A stretch of 64,000 nt of DNA, from positions 96,065,804-96,129,803 of the forward strand of contig OX328124.1 of assembly GCA_946811695.1 (NCBI GenBank), given 5' to 3'. The position numbers and the translations under genes were made by a program. Source of the DNA: Gonocerus acuteangulatus. Lineage: Eukaryota; Arthropoda; Insecta; Hemiptera; Coreidae. The notes beneath the pieces were generated by a model. The model did not search any database. It saw only the letters and a program-made list of their open reading frames with translations, and was not told the origin of the DNA. This document shows, one piece after another, positions 32,250-44,788 of this stretch. Positions within the stretch are counted from its first letter, which is position 1. Each line of letters begins with the position of its first letter.

Positions 32250-33178
32250 AAGAAAAAAAGACAACTGAAATAAATAAATAATTCAATAAAAAACAGAAGA
32301 AAAGGCTACGGTCGTAATTGTGAAAGCTTCACCTTTAGCAATCTTATTACAATTAACGGTTGGCATTAACACCCAATTACAAAACGTTTTAATTGAAATT
32401 CAGAAAGGAGAATTACATAACTTAAAATCAGGCGAAATCCCGGCCACTATCTGTTTCAGGCGGTTGTATGATTTGTAATGCAGTGAATTTGTGTAAGTAA
32501 AATCAATTTCTTACAATATTACTTATATTATGTCATAAAAACAAAAGAATATTAAAATTCTACGGGCATATAAAAGGGAAGGATCCATCGAGAATAACAA
32601 AGACAATCAAATCAAGAAAAAATTAAATGAACTGCGGCAGTAAGAGATTTGCAGACATTTCAGACAGAAGCACATTCAAACAAATACATTTCACAAGGAA
32701 AGTTGGTCCCTGGGAGATAAAATAGTACGTTTGATCTGATGAAAGGAAAAGAGGTCATTCAGAAAGAATGAAAAAGACAAAGAACTTGTCAAAATAGCGT
32801 TAATTGTACTATCGTGCTCATACGCGAATAATACACACAATTTTACGAAAGGGTTTGGTTTTAATCAAGAATGTCAATAACTACAGAGATGTATTATTTA
32901 TGAAAATATTCTATTCCTATGAATGACGATCGCTTAGAACGCGTTGGAAATACGCCAGTCAGGGCAGTCTGACTGAAAGATAATTATAAATGGAGAGAGA
33001 CATTGCCTAATACGTTGTGCAATTTCGTAATTATTTAAGCAACAAGAGGACCGTTTGTAAATAAAAATCAATGTGACTCTCAACCGGTAAAATAAACAAC
33101 TCTCAGGGGGTTAATGATCTTGTCCAAATAAGCACTATAAGGAGGCAGTTTATTAAAACTTTTAGCTTTATATTGACT
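32250..33178. other. no recognised feature
   Basis: AT-rich non-coding DNA; no ORF of note and no repeat pair noticed. Confidence 0.5.
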
Positions 33179-33186
33179 GATCGGAG

Positions 33187-33438
33187 CATGGGCGTGTATA
33201 GAAAATAATTTCGGGGGGGGGAGGGGGCTGGACCATTTTCGGGGTATGGAATACTAACAATTTACAACTTTTAATAGTTTTAGGCAACTAAAGCGCTATT
33301 ACAATATGAATGAAATATTTTTTTGTGAACTAAGTAATCTTATTTAATTTATTTTTAAGGGGTTTATGACACATTTTTACCATCAAATCAAAATTCGGGG
33401 GGCGGGGGGCTGCAGCCCCTCCCTTATATACGCCAATA
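33187..33438 (+). mobile_element. hAT-like MITE, copy 2
   Basis: Same family as 21882-22161 (CATGGGCGTGTATAG start, GGGGGGCTGCAGCCCC inside). Flanked by GATCGGAG (33179-33186) and AATCGGAG (33439-33446), an 8-bp duplication with one change. Confidence 0.88.
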
Positions 33439-33769
33439 AATCGGAGGGTCTCCGTACCTTAACTGAATGGTGATATTTTGGCATAAAAAAAAACGCCATT
33501 AACCCAGAGGAGCGGCATAAACGTCTTGAAAATGTCTTCAACCTTTTATCCCTTCCCCATTACAATGTGTACATGTGTTTGTGTGTTTTCTAGTATGTGT
33601 TTGTGCTTACCCTCCCACCCATTATTTTTGTCGATATTATTTATTAACCTTGACAGAAATTGGAAATTATAAGTGGTTCCTCAACTGCATACCCCATTGT
33701 TTTTTTTGTTTTGTTGTTTCAACAGCATATCAACAAGTTTATAATGCCTTTTATAATGCCAACAGCACA

Positions 33770-33855
33770 TAGTCGGTAGCCCATTCCAGCTTCTAGCCAT
33801 GCCCGACGTTGCTTAACTTCGGTGATCAACGTGGCTATGGCCGTTGGCTCTCCAT
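33770..33855 (-). mobile_element. 5S-rRNA-derived SINE head
   Basis: GCCCGACGTTGCTTAACTTC followed by GGTGATC and CAACGTGGCTATGGCCGTTG is the complement of the 5' half of 5S rRNA (internal promoter included), with a deletion between. Truncated at the tail side. Confidence 0.8.
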
Positions 33856-34861
33856 TGTTCATATATTTTGTTATTTGACTTGATCTACCAATCTGTCGTT
33901 CTCAGTTTAACTCCTCTAAAGAATATTCCTGTTTTTGATTTTTGTGTAAGTAATGATTTTATCTAAATAGTTTTTGTTAATTCCGATTTTTTATTATTTA
34001 TTTTTCTCGGACTAAGACTGTATTTTTCAAGTTATTCTAACTTTTGATTTACTTACCGCTTTTTACATCAAATGCCCTGCCATTAGCGAAGGGTTTTAAC
34101 TCAGTGTCAAAGATTGTTTCTAACTTATTGATAGTTCTCTTTTTGCAGCTTTACTAGTTTGTAAGTAAGCGAAATGATGCTATTGTTTTTTTTTTTTATA
34201 TACCTTTGTCTTTCTGCCTTCATTATGTATTTTATTCTTATTAGTTTGTCTATACATCTATAGGTCGTATTTGTCAAAGCATTGGTGGGCTCATAATCCG
34301 TTTCTGTTAAAGCGTCTGTTTCTTTATATAAACCATACATTCCATTTATAAAATGTTTCTTTTTCTATTGCATATTTTTTTTTTAATCTGCTGTTATTAT
34401 CTGGATTTTGAAAATTTGTCCGGTATAAACAGCAGAGAGTAATTCCAAGGCCTTAGTATCTGTAGATCTTGAATTGTGTCAGCCCCGAAAGGTACACCTG
34501 ATGTGTTGTCTGGGCGAGACAAGCAGGAATATTCAACGAGGTTAATTTGCAAAACAATGAGCTTCACGAGAGAGAAGGTTGTGAAGGGGTTGTCATCTAC
34601 TTTCGTTTCATTGCTTTATTGTCGTCATGCTTCTAGGTTGTGTACCTGGGACTTTCTTCACACGGCTTGTCGGATGTCATTGCCAACTATTATATCTATA
34701 CTAATAACATAGTACATGTCCTGTCTGGAACGTCCGCCACGCAGGGGCTAACCTTATAGGTTATAATAAATTTAATCTTTCTGCTGGATTATAGTTGTTT
34801 GTAATCAATAAAATAGTTTATCTAAACATATTCGTTAATATCCCGTATGGCATGATAAATA

Positions 34862-35067
34862 AGGGTGGGTTTACACTTGATAGTTATTGCAGGATATTTA
34901 TATAGAGAGAAATTGCGACTATTGAAACCCCATGTAAAATGTATGTCTGCAATAAATTCTACATGGTAGAATTTATTGCAGACATACATTCTACATGGGG
35001 TTTCAATAGTCGCAATTTCTCTCTGATATAAATATCCTGCAATAACTAGCAAGTGTAAACCCACCCT
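34862..35067. mobile_element. 206-bp near-perfect palindrome (fold-back MITE)
   Basis: The whole element reads as its own reverse complement around 34964. Ends AGGGTGGGTTTACACTTG / CAAGTGTAAACCCACCCT; centre TTCTACATGGTAGAA. Only a few mismatches. Transcripts would fold into a ~100-bp duplex. Confidence 0.92.
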
Positions 35068-35073
35068 AAAAGT

Positions 35074-35896
35074 AGTGATGGGCGATCTGAATCGATCTTC
35101 AAACAAATGGATCTTTTTAACAAGATATATCGATTTTTTGAATGTATCTCTAAGGGACTTTCTTTTGAAAGAATCGATCTCTAAGGGCCGATCTTTTAAT
35201 GAATCGATCTTCAAGGGCCGATCTTTTAAAGAATCGATCTATCTAGAATACCGTAAAAAAAAATTTTTTTTTTAATTTCAAATATTCTAACACCTAATCT
35301 CACCTCTTGTTACTCAATCTCATTTCTGAACAATTCTCATTTATTTAACTGAAGAAGAAATTTACAGACCAGTGTCCTATGTCCGGTAACAGACTTTTAA
35401 TACAACAATAACATTATACAATGACTCAATACCTTCAGTTTCTCCAACTAGAGGGAAGAAGGTATTATAATAATAATAAGGTTTCAAACTGTGCTCTTAA
35501 TTTGTCTAACCATTTTCTTCTATTATTATTTAATTATATTTTTTTCTCATTGATAAACATATACGTACATGTAATAGTACCCATATATTTCAATATGATG
35601 TAACAGTAGTAGTTTCATTATATATTATTTTTGATGAAAAAGAGTCTTAAATATTTCTACTTTTAGGTTACAGATGTATTTTTAATATTATCAAGTATTC
35701 AAATGGACTTATTTAAGAACGATTCGACGCAGTGTTGGGCGATTCTCGAGTGAGAGTACGTATTTCGTAGGTAATTGAAAGTTATCGTGAATGTTCTATG
35801 TCGAAGAAGATCGCTCTTTTTTGTAGATAGTTCTTTTAATTTCGACTCGAATCGATTCAAAAGATCGATTATTATTCGAGAATCGCCCATCGCTAA
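35074..35896 (+). mobile_element. hAT-like non-autonomous element, second copy
   Basis: Starts TAGTGATGGGCGATCTGAAT, ends GAGAATCGCCCATCGCTA; shares its interior with 28417-29441 but lacks the 17-bp array. No matching 8-bp duplication was seen, so one border may be rearranged. Confidence 0.75.
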
Positions 35897-36094
35897 GTCA
35901 AAACTTTTGTAAGCGATTTTTTAAAAATCAAATCATAATAATTATTTCTAGCATTGCCGTTCTCCGTGAGTGGTCTAAAACTTATCTTATCTCTTGTGTC
36001 CCCTCTGACGTTCTCAGAGAGCTCCAGCCGTAGTTTGAAACTCCAATCTGCATTTAGTTTCATATTATTTTATTTATTTATTTTTAACGGCGTA

Positions 36095-36190
36095 TCTACA
36101 GGTTCGGGCTATCTACAGGTTGCCACCCTTTTATAATACCCGACATTGCTTATCTCCGGTGATCAACGTGGCTATGGGCGTTGAATATTT
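36095..36190 (-). mobile_element. 5S-rRNA-derived SINE, short copy
   Basis: CTATCTACAGGTTGCCACCC (shared with 37240) is followed by CCCGACATTGCTTATCTCCG and GTGATCAACGTGGCTATGGG, the complement of the start of 5S rRNA. Confidence 0.75.
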
Positions 36191-36205
36191 TCTTACTCTT
36201 TGTAA

Positions 36206-36345
36206 TGTTTTTTTTTTTTTTTTTTTTTTTTTTCTTTTTTTACGGTGCACGCATCGACAAATCTTGGCCATTAGCGCCGACGTCCAGGGTGCAGCCAGGA
36301 ATTTTCTCAGCGAGACGTGAGATGAGAAAATTCCTGCTGCCGCAC
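36206..36345 (-). mobile_element. tRNA-headed SINE, head-less copy
   Basis: A poly-T run, then TACGGTGCACGCATCGAC, TTAGCGCCGACGTCCAGGGT and GATGAGAAAATTCCTGC match the tail and body of the SINE at 1249, but the tRNA-like head is missing (5' truncation). Confidence 0.8.
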
Positions 36346-36399
36346 AGTGTAACGTCCAATGGACAAAAACCTAATTTTTTTTTTCCTTATATTTAATTT

Positions 36400-37182
36400 T
36401 TAATCCTCTAGCTAAGTTTAGAAACTATTCAAGGAATTAAAATCGTATAAAACTAATAAATATTAGCTTTATTTTGATCAACAAACACTTAAGCAGCATT
36501 ATAAACAAGGCAATGTCTTCCAAATCTGCTTTATACCGTATTTTTATTAAGTCATCCGAAGGAAATTACGTCAAAACTATTCCTTTTTTATCTGATGTAA
36601 TTGATTATGGGTAATTACTGCCTTATTATTTATCCTGAATTATTCTTCATTAATTTTTGGCATTTTTCTTGTGTACAAAATTGTGATAGACTATAGCAAA
36701 AAAAATTCATCTGCAAACATCCCAAGTTTTTTAGAGCTTAAAGTTTACCTCAAGTATAATGTATTGACAGCAATTTAGTTTGCCGAAATTTGCCGATTCC
36801 AAAGATTTTTATTTTTAGATCCGTCAATTTATTTTTTCTTTCAAATTTGAAAAAATGTGGATAAATCCAAGAAAACTGTATCAATCCTCGAGCAAATCTG
36901 CAGGATGATCCTAAAGAAATATTAAGCAATATTAGAAAGACTGCCAGTTTAGTCTTATATTAAATGTAAAAAATGTGGGACCGTGCTCACCGCAGAGAAA
37001 AAAAAACTTTTATATAAATACTGGTTGAAACAATATATCAACTTAAAAGAAATTGTTATTAATTTGTATAGAGAAAAAAAATATTCTCGTTCTGATGGCC
37101 CTTCTCGCTACCTTAGGGGCAGACATAAACAAGAGTCTATTACTACATTATATGTTACAGTACAGTTATATTATATTTTATA
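36400..37182. other. no recognised feature
   Basis: AT-rich; short ORFs only. No repeat partner noticed in the window. Confidence 0.45.
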
Positions 37183-37187
37183 ATATT

Positions 37188-37222
<35 letters not shown>

Positions 37223-37346
37223 GGCGCATCAACTATTAGCGCCGGGCTATCTACAGGTTGCCACCCTTTTATAACGCCAATGGGTCGGTCACCCATTCAG
37301 GTCCTGACCACGCCCGACGTTGCTTAACTTCGGTGATCTACTATAA
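37183..37346 (-). mobile_element. 5S-rRNA-derived SINE with tail and poly-A
   Basis: From left: poly-T, ATGGCGCATC, TATTAGCGCCGGGCTATCTA (tail), GGGTCGGTCACCCATTCAGG, then CCCGACGTTGCTTAACTTCG and GTGATC (complement of 5S rRNA). This is the most complete 5S-headed copy and shows the tail joined to the 5S head. Confidence 0.85.
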
Positions 37347-37362
37347 TATTTTTATTAATAAC

Positions 37363-37500
37363 TAGCTGTTACCCGGTGTGCAATGCTACACCTACTTTAT
37401 ATTAAATATCTGTAGCCGGGCTTACCATGCTATACATGCTTCATATTAAATAGTTGTAACCCAGCTTCCATGGCACGCCTACTTTATATATATATTTAAA
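37363..37500 (+). repeat. repeat with CTAGCTGTTACCCGG start
   Basis: CTAGCTGTTACCCGGTGTGC followed by two further degenerate copies of the same motif (TGTAGCCGGGCTTACC, TGTAACCCAGCTTCC) at ~65-base spacing, each followed by CTACTTTATAT. Confidence 0.55.
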
Positions 37501-38354
37501 AAAATGAATGATTATATTATATTTGTCCAAATTATGAGAATATAAGATAATAAATTGAGAGCTCGGCTGAAAAATTTATTTTCCATTTTTTTTATTTAGA
37601 GAAAGTGGGGTGGAAAATAAATTAATTCTTATTTTTTAAAAAGTACCCTTACTTTTAAAATGGTATTACAATTAAATGATTCCAAATAATTTAATTGCAA
37701 TACCGTTTTAAAGAAAATCCAAACCAAACTCCCTGTGTTTAATTTTTTTCAAGAAAAAAAATATGTGGTCCATAAATAAATATTCATTAAAAAATAGCAA
37801 TACAAATTAGGCATTTAATTAAGGTTATGATTAGTTATAAGTTGTAATAACCTACAACTGAAACTATATTCTTTATTTTCATTGATTTTTTTAAAATATA
37901 ATATTTATGTATTTTAAGGGCTTCGCATCTAAAGCTAAAACCTCAACCTTGCGCAAATATAATATTAATATGTTATATTGTTTACGTGTTCATGTAATAA
38001 TCCGTAACTGATTTTTTTTTATGAATGAAAAAGTAGGTAAGTCGTGCAAGGTTTATGTTATTTATGCCAAAAGGAAAGTTTTAAAAACATAGTTTGTTGT
38101 TTCAAATACACTTTCACATATTTTTGTTCACTTTTTTTTCCTTCCTATTAAAGCTTCTGTTTCAAATTTTATGATAAATTCTTCTTCTATAAGGATAGTC
38201 CTTCTATCATAGGAAATAGGGGCCTCTAAGAATAAAAACAAATTTAAGATATTTTTCTTGCAGTTATGGACAACAATGAATTAAAGGTATTTGGGAATTT
38301 CAATAACGACATTGACTTGGCGAGCAACAATATTTTTACCAGAATTGCAACCGT

Positions 38355-39100
38355 ATTTAAACATTTAGTCCAAGAGCTGGTAACACAGTTTTCAAGTGTT
38401 TTTTGTGCCTTGAAATTGTGCTATAGTGGGTCTCTAGTGTAGATAAAAAGTTAAGTATGTGGTTGCTGGACATACCTTGAAACACCAGGTACTGCGCATG
38501 GTAATCAGTAACAAACTATGGGCCAAAAATAGTGTTTTATTCAGAAGCTATAAGTCTTTAATGTAAAATTAAGGCAATTCTATAACTAATAATATATAAG
38601 GCAGACACTTTTAAGTGGGACACATATAAAAAAAAAAACCGAAGTGGGTTTTTTGTAATATTAAATGAAGTCTCTTCTTCACACTGCTATTTAAACACCA
38701 TAATTGAAAATAATTACAAAAGGGCAAACACTTTTTGTGAGGTTTAGTAATCAGCAAACATGAAAATAAATTCAGCCGATGGTAGATTGCAATACACTGC
38801 GTGTAACCGTAAGAGTGAGTGAGAGCACCAATCATCTCGACAAGACAGTTGTGGCTGTTTTAGAAATAAGGCAACTTGCCTTAATTATACATTAAAGATT
38901 GTTGGCTTCTGAATAAAATACCATTTTAGTGACATATTTTTTTAACACCTTTCCCCTATGTGCAGTACCTGGTGTTCCAAGGTATGTCCAGGATACACAT
39001 ATATGCCTTACCTATCCACGACATGTAATACACCAATATTCCAAGGTGCATAAAACACTTCATGAAATGTGCGTTACCAGCTCTCCGACTAAATGGTGAC
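38355..39100. mobile_element. fold-back element with ~220-bp inverted arms
   Basis: Left arm (38360-38580) and right arm (38880-39096) match as reverse complements in CATTTAGTC..GAGCTGGTAA, GGACATACCTTG.AACACCAG, GTACTGC.CAT and TATTTTATTCAGAAGC. Arms differ by indels. The spacer has no transposase. Confidence 0.8.
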
Positions 39101-39710
39101 AGTCAGAGGATATAACCATCTCAGACAAAAGAAAGCATATGTCAGAATATAATGATTAAATTATTATGGATATTAAATTAATAAAAAATTGCATGGAAAA
39201 TTTAATTACTTATTCATTTATTAGAACACCACAATTCACGTGACTTCCTCTTCTTATAAAAATAATATTTTAATACATTAATTTATCTGCAAAAAAATAG
39301 CATGCAAAAGAAATATTATAAGAAGAATAACTTTATTAAAAAAAAAAATTAAAGTGAGGCTGCCCAAATTAATAGGGTTGCTAAACCATACAGCTCTTAT
39401 AATAATAAAATAATGTTTCAAAATGTGGTGAAAAGTAATTCATTTATATACATTCATTTGTATGATTATAAACATTTATGTAATTTATTATGTACATCTA
39501 TCTATATGCGAATAAAAAAATAAGTTAAATATAACAACATTTAATATAATATTTTAATAATATTTGCATATGTATGTGAGAGAATTAATTTCAAGTTCAT
39601 AAATTTAAGTCCTTTACAAAATGACATTGTTCACAAAGGAGTTTTTAATGTTTAAAAAAATCTTTATGTTTAAAACAAAAAGTTCTATCTTTTTGGAAAG
39701 TCTTGGAACA

Positions 39711-40400
39711 TTAAACTTCACTTAAAGCTACATATTCTGCATATGTAGACTCTTCTGTAACATCTTTTTTCTTTCTCGATTTCCAGTATAATACATTACC
39801 AAATAACCTAATAAGAAAACCAGTGGTGGATTTTCCTTCTAAATATTCATTTAAGAATATAGTCTCTACATCCATCTGTTCAACATTTAGACCCATTTGA
39901 TATCTTCAACTTTCTTATTTCAACAAAATCTCAAGCATTATTTTGTTTCAAACTATCTATTTCTCTATCCCAAAAATCACAATCGCTTGAACTTTATCAG
40001 ATTCACCCTCAGCCAATCCAATACAGCTTATGTTTTCTTGGATAACATCAACATGCCTAGCGACAATGATTTTATTATTCAAAAGTACTTTATATCCCAC
40101 TTCACTATAACCGATTAAAATGCACATATTCACCTTTTTATCCCATTTAGAAGTTATTATTTGTTCTGGTTTCCTAACAAAATTTTTACTACCATATAAA
40201 TTAAAGTTAGAAACATCTGGTTTCTTTCCAAAACAGATTTCATAGGGTATTTTATTCTCAATGGTGTTAGCTAAAGAGAGATTTTTCAAATAAGTTGCTG
40301 CACAGACCATTTCTGGCCAACATTTTTTTCTACAATAGCTTCTGCCAGTAAACAATGAGATATATTCATAATTGTAGTGAATCACACCGTTTAATTCATG
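39711..40400 (-). pseudogene. Ty1/copia pol remnant
   Basis: The minus strand from 40385 encodes AATYLKNLSLANTIENKIPYE, CFGKKPDVSNFNLYGSKNFV and CILIGYSEVGYKVLLNN, the end of the copia integrase (P-x-E-x-x-F-G-x-K-P, then G-Y-S). After a gap, 39896-39711 has QMDVETIFLNEYLEG (reverse transcriptase, with Asp) fused directly to STTGFLIRLFGNVLYWKSRK and TYAEYVALSEV (RNase H region). Most of the reverse transcriptase is deleted and the two parts are in different frames. No LTRs were seen. Confidence 0.85.
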
Positions 40401-40409
40401 AACATATGT

Positions 40410-41740
40410 GGGGCAGGGGTTAATTTTGATACCCTTTTTTTTTTTTGGTAGTCATAATTCTTACTATTTAAATATTCCTTACCAATGTCACATTTCATAA
40501 TACCAATTCTCTTATTTCCTAAGTTTTCAACCTCATTTACTTATTGAACAAATGAATGAAAAACTTCTCTTTTTAGGTTTAATAGTTTAAATCCTAGCAA
40601 CCTTACTATTTATTTATTTATACATCAGTGAGACCGCGACAAAGGGAATTCATCACTAAACACTTAAATAACAATAAACAATACTGAACAATTATGAAGA
40701 AATTAACATGAGGGCAATCTTACTATAATCATCTAAATCTTAAATATTTTTCACCTTTGAGACTCATAGTTAAAAAAAGGTCCACATCAGTGTAAACAAT
40801 TCCAAAATACTTTTAGCCTTGTTCTTATTGTTTTCCAAAGGGACACGGTCCATTTTACAATACAAGTTTTATAAATTTATAACATATCCAGATAAACTGA
40901 TTCTTTACTGCCTTAAATGCACTTGAAGTTCTCCCAAAACTGTCACCTTGATGTTTCATTTCAGTTGTTTGAATTTTATTTTTTTAACATAGTCTGAAGT
41001 TTCTATGTACAATTTACTATGCTGTTGATTCCTTTAGGTATAATCTATCAAATTTCTGAATTTGTTGTCAAATCACAAAGAAATTCAAACTGTATTTGAT
41101 CCTTAAGTCCTGCTGTTCCCAATCTTCACCAACTTTGGTCTCCTTTGCCTTTTCAATGACATTTACACACTTCATCAGTTTCAAAAAAAAAGTTAAGTGT
41201 TTTTCCACATACTAAAACCCTTTCCATCAAATACTAGTACAAACATATTCATTTATTCATTTAACAGAAAAGCGAGTGAGAGATTACTTCAACCGAATAC
41301 TATAACCGACATTGCAACCTTCCTTTACTAAAGAGATAAAAAACTACCTCTCAACAAAAGTATTGAAATTATTAAAGTTCTGAATAGAAACATGAACACT
41401 TAATTATATTATATTAGTCCAAATTATGATTAGATAATCACAGAACATTTTTATGATATACTTACTTATACGATATTAGTCTATATTCTGATTAGAGCAG
41501 TGTTGCCCTAGGCAATCAAATCAAAATTGATTTGATATGAAGAAAACTGATCTGATATTAAGAAAATTAATCTTAAAAAATATGATATTTTATTATATGA
41601 TATCTTATATGATATTTGTCCAAACTCTGAGAATATAAACCTACTATTTAGATAAACAAACAAAGGTTTTGTATTGCACTTCTTCTTAGAAGGAGGGGCA
41701 ACACTGGAAAGAAAATGCCGATTTCTGACTATAAACTCTT
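40410..41740. other. AT-rich sequence, no gene recognised
   Basis: It may be decayed flank of the copia element; no coding motif, LTR or inverted repeat was identified. Confidence 0.4.
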
Positions 41741-41746
41741 CTGTAT

Positions 41747-41943
41747 ATGACAGTTTCGAACTCGTTACTTCCAAACTATGAATCACAGAAGATTTTGAGC
41801 TAGCCTACGAGATTTCCCATATCAAGACGTACATATGTGCGAAGTTTGGTCCAAATCGGTCAAACGGTGTAGAGTTGTATAAAGAACAAACAGACATACA
41901 GACAAACAGACAGACACGAGATTTTTATGTATACAGATATTAT
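41747..41943 (+). repeat. 3' end of CTAGCTGTTACCC-type repeat
   Basis: GCGAAGTTTGGTCCAAATCG, AACGGTGTAGAGTTGTATAA, GAACAAACAGACATACAGAC and (ACAGACAA)-like repeats match the 3' part of the copy at 10676. It may close an element opened at 37363, but the interior is unproven. Confidence 0.5.
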
Positions 41944-42052
41944 TACCTGCTATATTATTTCTATTAATATTACAATTAATAGTATTATAGCCGTATAGTA
42001 TGCATTATTATACTATTGTTGCCTTGTTTTGAGTTCATTTCAATTAATAAAA

Positions 42053-44743
42053 GTCCGACTCGCAGGAACTGCAGCATCTTAGCGCGGTTCCGTTCATGTC
42101 CCTAGTGCCATTTGATAAGATTAGAAAAGAAATAAACTTATTTTTTTTATATATCTCGTGAAAATTGTCAAAATCCTCTCGAACATCTCGAATAAAAGTG
42201 ATATTAAGGCGTCAGGGACACCGACAGTAGCTAACTTTTACACAGAAGCGGAAATTACAGAATCTGGCTCTCATTCTAAAGCAAAGCTCTATAAATCAAT
42301 ACAAAATATGCCTAATAAAGCCTTTCTAGAGGATACAGAAGCATGGGCGTATATGAGGGGGGGGGGCTGAGGGGGCTGCAGCCCCTCCCGAAATTTTGAA
42401 TTGATGATAAAAACTTCTCGTAAAACCCTTAAAAATAAATTAAATAAGATCACTTAGTTCATAAAACATATTTTATTTTACGTGCAATAGCGTTTTAGTT
42501 GCCTAAAACTATTCCAAGCTCTAAATATTTAGTATTCCATACCCTGGAAATGGTCTCAGCCCCCCCCCGAAATTGTTTTTATATATGCCCATGTACAGAA
42601 GGATCAAGAAGAAGTACACAAGATTGAGTAGAATACCCTGCCTAATATAGCCTATATAGAATAATATGCCGAATAAAACGTATCTAGTAAATACACAAGG
42701 ACAAATAAAAGTCTTGACGAATAACAAGTCAAAAAAAAAACTTTATTTAACAAAATAAAACGAAGTTTAGTTGCCCAACTACAATAGAATAATAAACCTA
42801 ATTAAGTCTACGGAGTAGACACAAATGGACCAAAAACTAGTCTTGTGGAATATTGATTTTTTTCTAATTAAATACTTTTTATCAATATTTAGTATATAAC
42901 CTTTGTTGAAAATTATTGATTGCTAATTGATGAATCGGTTTACAACTAAGTAGTCTTTATGAATATTTAGTATATAACCTATTTTTGGATCTGTGTTTTT
43001 GGGGTGCTCTCCGCCTAGGCTTTGTATTTGTGTCGGCAGATACCTGGGGTATATTTACAGCTCTTGAGGATTAACTCTTAGCAGGTAAATTTCCTGCGGC
43101 CCCATTGTGTTCTACGGGCATTGAACCGCCATATACGCTCATAGTATCTAACCGTTGTGAAGTTTATTTTTTGGATTTAGGACTTAATATACATATGTAG
43201 ACTAAATCATAGCAAGAAGTAATCCTCCGTCGTCGGTTCTTAACTATGTAGACTCGCTAATGTTATCCAATCTTAGATACATCGTATTTAAAATCCACAG
43301 CAAAAACACGACATTTCATCAGAATCCCCTGCTGAATAAAACTTATATAGAATAATATGCAAAATAAAGCCTAGCTAGTGGATAAAAATAGAGGAAAAAA
43401 ACCGTTCGTGGTGGTAGAAAATCTTAAAAGTATTTCGCCCAGAAATCTCCGAAATATTGTCACTAATTTTACGTATCCTGTTTTATAGCCAAATAGATTT
43501 ATATTCTATAATCAATAAGAAAAACCTACTAACAATAAAAAACTATGGGTAACAGATGAAAATAGGGAATACCAAGAATAATTCTAAAGAACGAAATCAA
43601 CACCAGTACTGTAATCTAGATATTCATACGGCATCATCGAATTCTAACAAACAAAATATTGATTCTAATTATACGTATCCTGTTTTATTGACAAATACAT
43701 TTGACTACTATAAGCAATTAAAAACACTAGGGAATATGCCAAAGAACTCAGAGTAGGAGCCTCGACAGTTTCAAGACATTTGAAGGAAATCGACAAATCC
43801 AAAGCTGATATTACTTCGCTTATTCAAAACTTTCTTTAGAACCTTTCTTGTAGACCATTTAGTAAGCTTTCGAATGGTAACCTTTCGCTTCCCAAGATTT
43901 TCAACCGTTTTCGAGATATTAAGAAATTATACGAAGTTCCCAAAACTTTTCATTATTTCTGACAACAGAAAATTGGTCTCATTTTACCTATCCTGTTTTA
44001 CACACACATACATTTTCCTTACAAATACAACATAAGAAATTAAAGAAATAAAAAGCAATAAAAAACCAAGGGAAAGAGACAAAAATTACAAAAAGAACGA
44101 CAAAAACCCGTTCATAAGAACAAAACAGACGTATTTGAAGTTTTAAGCATTTATTTCTCCGATTGACATAACCTAATCAAAAATAGTTTTAGAATCATTT
44201 TTGTAGAGAATTTAGTAAGCTTTCAAATAGTTTCAATCCACTTACCACGATTTCCCAACCGTGTTCGAGATATTAATGAAAGTATACGAAGTTTCCAAAA
44301 CTTTTCATATCTGTTCATAAAATATTTTATTCTAACCCTTCCTTACCTCCAAACGTAACATAACTTTCAACATATTAGTTTTAATGAAAGTAGAACATGC
44401 ACATAATGTTTCAACTGAATCCCGTTATTCTAAGTACCCAAACCAAAAACGGTATTCAAAAACTATTTTTCCAATTTTCTCGACAACGGTTAAAGCTATC
44501 GCCTTGAAAATGGTTTCATTCGTTTTTCTAGCCCAAGAAGCCTATAAAACGAGTACTTACAAGCTTATGAACTCAAAAACGTAAGCGTTACGATTTTTTC
44601 TGCGCGAATTTCGCCCCAAACGCCATCTTCCAGTGGGCGGATTTTGCTGGTTAACGAACTTGACCTTTCAAATTGGACGACAGATTTTTGTACCAAATTT
44701 CATCAAAATCGGACCGTTCGTCTTCTATTTAGAGAGCGAACAG

Positions 44744-44788
<45 letters not shown>

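Noticed and set aside
33782..33850. Possible 5S rRNA gene
   Set aside because: Only part of 5S is present, with internal deletion, and other copies carry a SINE tail and poly-A.
35074..35896. 8-bp target duplication for this hAT-like copy
   Set aside because: CCTAAAAG and AGTCAAAA at the borders do not match, so no duplication is claimed.
36120..37274. Open frames with poly-Phe
   Set aside because: They arise from poly-T tails of minus-strand SINEs.
39700..40400. Complete copia retrotransposon
   Set aside because: Only integrase-end and RNase H-region fragments remain; no LTR pair was found.
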